The position numbers and the translations under genes are program-made. Under the pieces are notes generated by a model, which saw only the letters and a list, made by a program, of their open reading frames with translations, ran no database searches and was not told where the DNA came from. DNA of 64,000 nt. Origin: Meiothermus sp. Its GTDB lineage: Bacteria > Deinococcota > Deinococci > Deinococcales > Thermaceae. Positions 27,362 to 33,950 of this stretch are shown piece by piece (positions within the stretch are counted from its first letter, which is position 1; every line of letters begins with the position of its first letter). The stretch is taken from contig NZ_BPIM01000001.1 in NCBI RefSeq assembly GCF_026004115.1, positions 372,001 through 436,000 on the forward strand, in the 5' to 3' direction.

Positions 27362-28063
27362 TTACCGAGGCGGGAAAATCTGCAACTCCAGCACCCGGCC
27401 CCGGGGGCTGCGGCTGGCTGCATAGACCAGGCTTTCGCCAATTTCGGCGGGGTCTACCCAGGCCATGGGGTCGGCGTCGGGCATCTCTTTGCGGTTGGCC
27501 GGGGTGTCCACGGCCCCCATGGGGTAGACAATCGCCACCCGGACTGCCGTGCCCGTTAGTTCGGCATCCAGCGAGCGCAGGTAGGTCGCCACAGCGGCTT
27601 TGGCGGCGGCATAGAGCGCCACGCCGGGCCCCACCCCATTCCAGGCAGCCGCCGCCGAAATACCTGCAATAAAGCCGTCTTTCTGGCCCAGGAGCTCGGG
27701 CAGTATGGCCCGGGTCATGTAAAACAGGGTACGCATGTTGAGGTCGAACATCCGGTCGTAGAGGCTGGGATCGGTGTCCTTGACGGGCGCGTAAGCGAAG
27801 CCCCCTACGGTATGAATCAGACCATCCACCCGCCCGAAGTGGGCTTTCACCTGGCGCACCAGCATTTCGGCGTCGGGGTAGTGGGTCAGGTTGGCCACAA
27901 AGGCCCGCCCGCCCAGTTCCTGTGCTCGCTGGGTAATGGTCGTTTCATAAGCATCGGCGAAGGCCAGCTTTGCGCCTGCCTTGATGAACGCCTGGGCGAT
28001 GGCCCCCGCAATGGCGCCCCCACCACCGGTGAGAGTATAGACTTTGCCCTCAAGGGTCTTCAT
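27362..28063 (-). CDS. Short-chain dehydrogenase/reductase
   Basis: This 233-residue NAD(P)-dependent oxidoreductase has the Rossmann fold. The dinucleotide motif is TGGGGAIAGAIA near 11-22, slightly unlike the usual TGxxxGxG. The catalytic YxxxK is YAAAK near 154, with a serine in AGISA near 138, and HTVGGFAY near 89 replaces the common NNAG. An acidic DAY after the second strand suggests NAD preference. The substrate is unknown. The start is the ATG at 28063, with GATAAT ending 6 nt upstream. Confidence 0.85.
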   Translation of the reverse strand: MKTLEGKVYTLTGGGGAIAGAIAQAFIKAGAKLAFADAYETTITQRAQELGGRAFVANLTHYPDAEMLVRQVKAHFGRVDGLIHTVGGFAYAPVKDTDPSLYDRMFDLNMRTLFYMTRAILPELLGQKDGFIAGISAAAAWNGVGPGVALYAAAKAAVATYLRSLDAELTGTAVRVAIVYPMGAVDTPANRKEMPDADPMAWVDPAEIGESLVYAASRSPRGRVLELQIFPPR

Positions 28064-28209
28064 AAGACAATTATCGGCGGGTTCGCCCAAGCGCGCTTGT
28101 CTGTGGAGTCACATTTGGTTTTCCGGGGGTCAATGGAAAGCCAGGGGTCAATTCTCCTACAGTTTTATCGTATTATCCCGCTCAGGGCAGCTAGGCTCCC
28201 AGGAGGCTT

Positions 28210-28647
28210 ATGGCGACGAAAAAAGTGGTACTGCATCGTTTGGGAGGACACCGGTTTGTAGGCATCAACGAGCAAGGCGACAAGGTAATGGTGGACGGCG
28301 ACCAGCCCGCTACTGGCATGCGCCCCATGGAGCTTTTGCTGGCAGCGCTGGCAGGCTGCACCGCCTACGACGTCGTGGACATCATGGAGAAGAAGCGCCA
28401 GCCCCTGGCCAGCTACCGCGTGGAGGCTGTGGGCGAGCGGGCCGAGGAGCACCCCAAGCGCTTCACCCACATTGTGGTTACCCACTATGGCGCCGGGCCC
28501 AGCGTGACCCGGGAGGCCCTCGAGCGGGCCGTGGAGCTCTCCCACACCAGATACTGCTCGGTCTCGGCCACCCTGAACGCCCATATTGAGACCCGGGTGG
28601 TAGTAGAGCCCTGGCAGGGCGAGCCGCAGCTTCAGCAGCAACAGTAA
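28210..28647 (+). CDS. OsmC-family peroxiredoxin-like protein
   Basis: This 145-residue OsmC/YhfA-group protein acts on organic hydroperoxides or on unknown substrates with two redox cysteines. Both are present: C50 in LAALAGCTAYDV and C116 in SHTRYCSVSATL. The beta-strand HRFVGINEQG and the long central helix typical of the fold are also visible. A strong AGGAGG precedes the ATG by 4 nt. It is divergent from the SDR gene and stands alone, so it may be a stress-response gene. Confidence 0.88.
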   Translation: MATKKVVLHRLGGHRFVGINEQGDKVMVDGDQPATGMRPMELLLAALAGCTAYDVVDIMEKKRQPLASYRVEAVGERAEEHPKRFTHIVVTHYGAGPSVTREALERAVELSHTRYCSVSATLNAHIETRVVVEPWQGEPQLQQQQ

Positions 28648-28704
28648 ATTTTTCTAGAGCAAACCCCCATACTCTCTCATGCAAGGCTCTGGTAGCGTTG
28701 CCCC

Positions 28705-29478
28705 ATGCGAGTGACTATTTTAGCTGCTGTACTGGTTTTATCTGGCCTTGCCCTGGCTCAAACCACTTCTAATTCTCCTATCGCCTGGGGTTCATATACC
28801 ATCCGGCAAGAAGCGGGCCTGCTACGCATCATCCGTGCAGACCGCACGCAGGTGGAAATTAAAGGCGGGCAGTTCGAGGTCAAGCAGCTCGAGCTGACCG
28901 GCCAGGCACCCGCCGAACTCTGGATCAACGAAACCTCGGGGCCTCACACCACGGCTTATTTCTTCACCCAGGAGCAGGGCTTTCGCAACCTGCTCATCTA
29001 CCGGGGGCGCACCGCCGGGGTTCTGGAAGTGCGCGATGTGGACGGCGACCGGCGGCCCGAGATAATTGTGGGCACCGATGTATTTTCCGACTTTGGCGGC
29101 TTACCTCGGGAGGTGTACCCCCGCCTGACCTACATCCTGGCCTGGGACGGGGTGCGCTATGTGGACGCCACCGCGCGTTTCCCCGCCTTGGGTTTCCGCA
29201 CCCTTTCCTATTACCGCACAGCCCTCCAGGACGCTCTCATCCAAAAGGACGAAGTCAACGCCCGCAGCGCCGCGCTGGGCTACTACGGGCGCGGCCTCAT
29301 TACCGGCCAGGCCGACGAGGCCAAAAAGTGGCTGATGGCCAACACCCCCCTGGCCATCCGGCGCTGGCTGCTGGACCTCGAGGGCGAGGTTATCCGGGCT
29401 TTGTATACCGACCTGGCCTGCCGGATGACGGTGAGTTACAGCCGGAGCCTGCCCCCCAAGCCAGTTTGCAACAGGTAA
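28705..29478 (+). CDS. Exported protein with a calcium-loop-like motif, function unknown
   Basis: This 257-residue protein has a clean signal peptide (1-18, cleaved after ALA). The mature part has strand-rich segments and a DVDGDRRPEII loop near 115, which resembles the Ca2+-binding DxDxDG of FG-GAP or EF-hand-like repeats. The C-terminal third is helical, with tyrosine-rich YYGRG. Two cysteines (CRMT and VCNR) near the C-terminus may pair outside the cell. No family is recognised. TAGCGT lies 6 nt before the ATG (leaderless type), and its TAA stop overlaps the first base of MITE-like copy 2. Confidence 0.65.
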   Translation: MRVTILAAVLVLSGLALAQTTSNSPIAWGSYTIRQEAGLLRIIRADRTQVEIKGGQFEVKQLELTGQAPAELWINETSGPHTTAYFFTQEQGFRNLLIYRGRTAGVLEVRDVDGDRRPEIIVGTDVFSDFGGLPREVYPRLTYILAWDGVRYVDATARFPALGFRTLSYYRTALQDALIQKDEVNARSAALGYYGRGLITGQADEAKKWLMANTPLAIRRWLLDLEGEVIRALYTDLACRMTVSYSRSLPPKPVCNR

Positions 29479-29749
29479 TACCGGATTCAAAAAGACAGTT
29501 TACAAAAACAAAAACCCCAGGGTTGTCTTTTTGAATCCTAGATCACACCCCGCCCTTTCGGTCGGCGAAAAAAGCGTCTGCCTTCCAAGGGGCGGTATCG
29601 CCCTCCGCTACGCGGATAACTTCCAAGGGGCGGTATCGCCCTCCGCTACGCGGATAACTTCCAAGGGGCGGTATCGCCCTCCGCTACGCGGATAACTTCG
29701 GTCGGGTTGATTCGTTACCGAACGTTAACGAATCAACCGAATCTGGTAT
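29478..29749 (-). mobile_element. MITE-like two-hairpin element, copy 2 (272 bp, enlarged)
   Basis: The ends are ATACCGGATTC (29478-29488) and GAATCTGGTAT (29739-29749), the same inverted termini as copy 1 but in the opposite orientation. The first hairpin pairs GGATTCAAAAAGACA with its perfect complement. The second pairs GGTTGATTCGTTA (29705-29717) with its complement (29726-29738). The sequence of this second stem differs from copy 1 on both arms yet stays paired, so the fold is conserved. Between the hairpins sits about 160 bp of extra DNA, including a 38-bp tandem repeat. No gene is present in this gap. Confidence 0.65.
29582..29695. repeat. Three perfect 38-bp tandem repeats
   Basis: Three identical 38-bp units begin at 29582, 29620 and 29658, each starting CTTCCAAGGGGCGG and ending CGCGGATAA. 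They lie in the centre of MITE-like copy 2 and are absent from copy 1. Perfect identity indicates recent expansion, and copy number may vary between strains. Confidence 0.9.
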
Positions 29750-29758
29750 AACAGCCGC

Positions 29759-29800
29759 AGATTGCTGAAGGCTCAAGGCCGAAGGCGATGGGCGAAAAGC
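29759..29800. repeat. Heptamer tract F
   Basis: Six units, AGATTGC TGAAGGC TCAAGGC CGAAGGC GATGGGC GAAAAGC, directly follow MITE-like copy 2 and precede the addA stop codon. Confidence 0.75.
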
Positions 29801-29826
29801 TGCCTGATTGCCAGGAAACCTGGAGG

Positions 29827-32598
29827 TCAGGAGCCTGGCTGCGTAAACCCATTTCGCTTTTCAGAGGGCCTGATCTCGTCCAGGGCAGCCTCCAGGAAGG
29901 TCTTCTCCAACCGAATGACCTCGCCAAAACGCAGGTACACCAGCCGCACCTCGGGTTCTATCTGCCAGGCCTGCTGAACGGCAGCCAGGTAAACCCCAAG
30001 CTGGAAGTAATACTGCTCGGGCCGCACCTCCTGGTCGGTCTTGTAGTCTTCCAGGTACCACTGCTCACCCACCCGGTAGAGCCGGTCTATTACGCCTTGC
30101 CAGACGGTTGTGCCCAGGGGGAGGGCTACCGCGAACTCGGGGTAGTCCTCGTCGCGGGGCCAGGGGAGCTGTGTGCCCAGAAGCCCCTGGTAGCTTTGCA
30201 GCAGGGTGTTCACTTCGTCCATGATGCCGGCCCGCTCGTCGGGGTCATAGGGAAACATCACCTCCTGGGCCTCGAGGTTGGCCAAATGTGCGGGGTTGTC
30301 GGGGTGCCAGTTCTGCCCGATGGCGTAGTGTACCAGCGTTCCGATGGCCCTGGCCCGGCCCGGCAAGGTCTCCCCTTCTTCGGGGTCCGGAAGCGGCAGG
30401 GGTTCGGCCTCAAGGCGCTTGTAGGCCGAGGGCGAGAAGAGCGGGGGAAAAGGCTCGATCTCGAAGCGGGCGGCCACCCAGGGTGCGGATTCGAGCGGTT
30501 CGGACGAGCCAATGACCGGGGTTGGCGGTATGGGCTGGTAGCGCCAGGTCTGTAACGTGAGTTCGGGTCGGTTGTAGCGCGGGCTGTAAGGCCCCAGGTT
30601 CAGCGCCTCCAGCACCCTCACCCAACCCTCGGGCCTGTCCTTGCTCACGCTACCGGTCAGCAGCAGGGTGTCGCGGGCCCTCGAGGCCGCCACGTAGAAG
30701 AGGCGGTAACTCTCCTCCTGCTCGAGGGCTTTGACCTGCTCTTTGAATACCCCAAACTGCGGGGTATCCGGCAGGGCCACCCATTGCGTCAGGTGGGCAG
30801 CATCGTCCTCCTTACGTCCCAGGTAAAGCGGTCGGGCCTGGTGGGTGTTCTTCCGGCCCAGGTCAAACACCGCCACCACCGGCCACTCCAGCCCTTTGGC
30901 GCGGTGAATGGTCAGGATTTGCACGCCCTCGCCCGCCTGCGGCACATCGCCCGCGTCGGCCTGGCGGGAGAGCATCTGAAGCCGCTCCAGCAAGCCCTCC
31001 AGGCTCTGTGGCGGGCGCGAGGCGAAGTAAAAGAGCAGGGCGTCCACATTTTCCCGCGCACGCGGCTCCAGAAACTCGGGGTAGGCCCGGCCCGCCATCA
31101 GGGGTGCGCGGATCAGGTACTTGAGCGCCTCGAGCGGAGCCTCCAGGCGCAGCCGGGCCTGAACCTGTCGCAGACGCGTATACACGCTAGGCCACCGGAG
31201 TTCCAGGGCTTGCAGGGGCGCACTCGATTGCAGCACCTGCTCGATTTGGGCCAGCTCCAGGGGCTTGAGGGGCCCCTCTTCGGTGTGCTGTCCAAAGGGG
31301 CTTCGCAAAAATACCGCCAGCGAAAGCCCCTGGGGGTTGAGGGCGGCCCGCAAGGTGTGGTAAAGGTCGCGCACTTCCTGTCGCTCGTAATAGCCCCGCC
31401 CTTGCAGGAGCACGTAGGGCACCTGGGCAGCTCTGAAGGCTTCTTCCAGAAAGCGCACGCTTTGGTACGAACGCACCAGCACGGCCATCTGGGAAAAAGC
31501 GGTCTGGCTTGATAAATCCCGCAGCCGGTGTGCCAGCACCCAGGCTTCCTGCTGCCGCAGTTCGTCGAGGGGGCTTTCGCCCACAACCCAGTGAATCTCC
31601 AGCCGCCCCTGCTCGGATCGAGTACTTTCCACCGGCGGAGCTTCCTCGGGGCCAAAACCCTGTCCCTGAGCAGCTAGATTCTTGGTCAGGTGGTTCAAAA
31701 AGCGCACCAGGGTCTGGCTGTGCCGGTAGCTCCGGGCCAGCGGCGGCAGAAGCTGGCCCTCCCGCAGGGCCTTGCGAAAGACCCCTACATCGGCATCGCG
31801 GAAGGCGTAAATGGACTGCTTGGGGTCGCCAACCATCTCGATGGGCAGTCCGGCCTGCTCGAGGGCCTCGAAAAAAGCCCCTTGCAGGGGGTTTACGTCC
31901 TGGTACTCGTCTACCAGGAGCACCCGTACCCGCTCGAGCACCCGCTCCAAAGCGCGGGGGTGGCGGGTAAGTTCCAGGGCGCGGCGCTCGATTTCAGAAG
32001 GCGAGAGCAGGTTGGCCCCCAGGCGGGCCTCGTAAGCGGCATATACCGCCGCATAAACCCTCAGCAAGCGCTGGTTGACCTCCCCTTCGGCAGGCTCGAA
32101 GACTTCGGCCTGAGAGCGCCTGGAAAACAGGTGCAGGAGGGGTTCGGTCAGGTCGTCGGTGGCCTCGCCGAAGAGCAGATGGCCCGGATCCTGGGCCAGA
32201 TAGCGCAGGGTGTTCCACTCTTCCTCGAACAGGGCCAGAGCTTCCCAATCGCCCAGCATGGAGAAGTCGGGGTCGAGGTGCAACAGGGGGGCCGCAAGGC
32301 GCAGGCACTGACCCATGAAGCCGTGGATGGTACTCAGCGTAGCCCCCGTAATCTCGCGGGCGGCCTCCTGGAAAGCAGGCTGGCTTGCCGCCGAGGCTTC
32401 AAAATCCAGATGCTGCCCCTTGGTGAGCACATCCTCGATGGCCTGCCCCACCCGCACCCGCAGTTCGTCGGCGGCCTTGCGGGTAAAGGTCACACCCGCG
32501 ATACGGCGCAGGGGCGTACCGGAAGAAATAAGCTCCAGGTAGCGCAAGACCAGGCTGGCGGTCTTACCGGTTCCGGCGGAGGCGACACGAACTTTCAC
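29827..32598 (-). CDS. addA: AddA-type helicase-nuclease
   Basis: This UvrD-superfamily helicase with a C-terminal PD-(D/E)XK nuclease is the motor subunit of an AddAB double-strand-break resection enzyme. In 923 residues, Walker A is ASAGTGKT (6-13), motif II is VDEYQDVNPLQ near 230, and motif VI is FYVAASRARDTLLL near 650. The nuclease domain lies at the end, with D838 in GVIDR and D851-Y-K853 in EDYKT. The most likely start is the GTG at 32598, which puts Walker A near the N-terminus as in relatives; upstream codons belong to a doc-like remnant. It is shorter than Bacillus AddA (about 1230). Confidence 0.85.
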   Translation of the reverse strand: MKVRVASAGTGKTASLVLRYLELISSGTPLRRIAGVTFTRKAADELRVRVGQAIEDVLTKGQHLDFEASAASQPAFQEAAREITGATLSTIHGFMGQCLRLAAPLLHLDPDFSMLGDWEALALFEEEWNTLRYLAQDPGHLLFGEATDDLTEPLLHLFSRRSQAEVFEPAEGEVNQRLLRVYAAVYAAYEARLGANLLSPSEIERRALELTRHPRALERVLERVRVLLVDEYQDVNPLQGAFFEALEQAGLPIEMVGDPKQSIYAFRDADVGVFRKALREGQLLPPLARSYRHSQTLVRFLNHLTKNLAAQGQGFGPEEAPPVESTRSEQGRLEIHWVVGESPLDELRQQEAWVLAHRLRDLSSQTAFSQMAVLVRSYQSVRFLEEAFRAAQVPYVLLQGRGYYERQEVRDLYHTLRAALNPQGLSLAVFLRSPFGQHTEEGPLKPLELAQIEQVLQSSAPLQALELRWPSVYTRLRQVQARLRLEAPLEALKYLIRAPLMAGRAYPEFLEPRARENVDALLFYFASRPPQSLEGLLERLQMLSRQADAGDVPQAGEGVQILTIHRAKGLEWPVVAVFDLGRKNTHQARPLYLGRKEDDAAHLTQWVALPDTPQFGVFKEQVKALEQEESYRLFYVAASRARDTLLLTGSVSKDRPEGWVRVLEALNLGPYSPRYNRPELTLQTWRYQPIPPTPVIGSSEPLESAPWVAARFEIEPFPPLFSPSAYKRLEAEPLPLPDPEEGETLPGRARAIGTLVHYAIGQNWHPDNPAHLANLEAQEVMFPYDPDERAGIMDEVNTLLQSYQGLLGTQLPWPRDEDYPEFAVALPLGTTVWQGVIDRLYRVGEQWYLEDYKTDQEVRPEQYYFQLGVYLAAVQQAWQIEPEVRLVYLRFGEVIRLEKTFLEAALDEIRPSEKRNGFTQPGS

Positions 32599-32680
32599 AG
32601 GTGTTTGTCGGTGCAGTCCTGGTTGCAGGCAATGAGCAAAAAGACTCGAAATCCCTCGATACTGAGATAGCCTGCAGCCA

Positions 32681-32827
32681 TCATAAAGCAGACTCCAGAG
32701 CCGATTTGTCCCGGACGCCCTCCAGTCCTCCATAGCGAACCAGGGCATTGCGGTGGAGCACTTCAACCAACCCCCCTGTGGGGTAACGGTGTCCCTTGCA
32801 ACGATAAAAGAAACTAGCGCTGGGCAA
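32681..32827 (-). pseudogene. Truncated Doc/Fic (death-on-curing) toxin fragment
   Basis: One minus-strand frame encodes 48 residues that include VEVLHRNALVRYGG followed by EGVRDKSALESAL, the conserved N-terminal helix region of death-on-curing toxins. It then stops at TGA, before the HPFxDGNKR Fic active site, which I did not find in any frame downstream. The frame overlaps the end of the small gene at 32814-32987 (possible TTG start at 32827), the usual antitoxin-toxin layout. The remnant was probably cut off by a deletion that joined it to the addA upstream region. Confidence 0.65.
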
Positions 32828-32987
32828 GGCCACGCAATACCTCCGCATTGCGATCGAGAGCCTCGGCCACTATGCGTTCCTGCTCTTCCGCTGAAATCTC
32901 CTCGAATTCGATCCCCTCTACTGCAGATAGTTCTACGGACGCAGGTAGGTCGAGTTGAACCGGCGGCTTGGTATCGGCTGTAGCCAT
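32814..32987 (-). CDS. Small acidic protein, probable antitoxin of the broken doc module
   Basis: This 57-residue protein has a clear ribosome-binding site (CAGGAGAAAC) before its ATG. The N-terminal part is proline-rich and extended, and the C-terminal 25 residues form a charged helix (EEQERIVAEALDRNAEV). The family is not recognised by sequence. Position directly ahead of, and overlapping, a Doc-type toxin fragment suggests an antitoxin whose partner has decayed. It is divergent from the aminotransferase gene. Confidence 0.55.
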   Translation of the reverse strand: MATADTKPPVQLDLPASVELSAVEGIEFEEISAEEQERIVAEALDRNAEVLRGLAQR

Positions 32988-33050
32988 GTTTCTCCTGTTT
33001 GGAAGCATTATAGCAAGAACCTGCTAGAATTCGAGCGTTAGAGGTTTTTT

Positions 33051-33920
33051 GTGAAGTACGCCCACATCAACGGAACCATTGTCGAGCACGCCCAGGCCAG
33101 CCTGCACATCTCGGATCTGGGCCTGCGGCGGGGCTATGGGGTGTTCGAGTTTTTTCGTATTTTGCGGGGGATTCCGGTTTTTCTGGAAGACCACCTACAG
33201 CGCTTCGAGAATTCCGCCCGGCTTTTGGAGCTCGAGGTTCCCTACAGCCGCGATACGCTCGAGGGCTTCATTCTGGAGCTTATTCGGATGAACCATCTTG
33301 AGCAGGGCGGCATCCAGATGCTCCTGACGGGCGGCTACTCCGAGGACGCCTTTACCCCCGGCAGGCCCAACCTGGTCATGGCCCCCATTGCGGTCAACCC
33401 ACCCCCGCCGCACCTCTACGAGCAGGGCGGCAAGGTGATTCTGCACCAAAACCTACGCGAGCTGCCCGAGGCCAAGACCACCGACTACCTGGTAGCGGTG
33501 CGCCTCGCCCGGCGGGTGCGGGCCGAGGGGGCCACCGAGGTGGTTTATCACGATGGGCAATGGGTCTCGGAAGGGGGGCGCAGCAGCCTTTCCGTCATCA
33601 AGAACGGCGTGCTCATCACTGCGCGGGAAGGGGTCTTGCCGGGCATCACCCGCAAGCACATGCTGCAGGTGGCAAAGCCCCTGCTGCCCATCGAGGAGCG
33701 CGCCATTGCCCTGGGCGAACTTTTCACCGCCGACGAGATGCTCCTGACCGGGGCCACCCGGCAGGTCATGCCCATTACCCAGATCGAGGACAGGCCCATA
33801 GGTAGCGGCCTGGTGGGGCCTTACGCCCGGGCTTTGATGGAGGCTTTCAAGAAGCACCTAGAAGCCTACCTGCTCGAGCGGGCAGCGGTGGGCAAAACCT
33901 CTGTATCAAAGGGCATTTGA
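33051..33920 (+). CDS. Class IV PLP aminotransferase (D-amino-acid / branched-chain type)
   Basis: This 289-residue fold-type IV aminotransferase has conserved family segments: GLRRGYGVFEFFR near 24-36, the PLP lysine in ELPEAKTTDYL near 145, EVVYHDGQWVSEGGRSSL near 163-180, and LPGITRK near 200. Family members include D-alanine transaminase, BCAT (IlvE) and aminodeoxychorismate lyase (PabC). The SEGGRSSL wording and absence of BCAT-specific signatures lean towards a D-amino-acid or PabC-like enzyme, but substrate is undecided. The start is a GTG. A role in peptidoglycan or folate supply is possible but not shown by context. Confidence 0.78.
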   Translation: MKYAHINGTIVEHAQASLHISDLGLRRGYGVFEFFRILRGIPVFLEDHLQRFENSARLLELEVPYSRDTLEGFILELIRMNHLEQGGIQMLLTGGYSEDAFTPGRPNLVMAPIAVNPPPPHLYEQGGKVILHQNLRELPEAKTTDYLVAVRLARRVRAEGATEVVYHDGQWVSEGGRSSLSVIKNGVLITAREGVLPGITRKHMLQVAKPLLPIEERAIALGELFTADEMLLTGATRQVMPITQIEDRPIGSGLVGPYARALMEAFKKHLEAYLLERAAVGKTSVSKGI

Positions 33921-33950
33921 ACTTGTCGCCCGGGATAGGTTGCGGCAGAA

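Noticed and set aside
29582-29695. The 38-bp direct repeats considered as a CRISPR array
   Set aside because: The units are contiguous with no spacers and there are no cas genes in the window.
32599-32766. A 56-codon N-terminal extension of AddA
   Set aside because: The extension is read from DNA that, in another frame, encodes a Doc fragment, and it would push the Walker A motif unusually far from the N-terminus.
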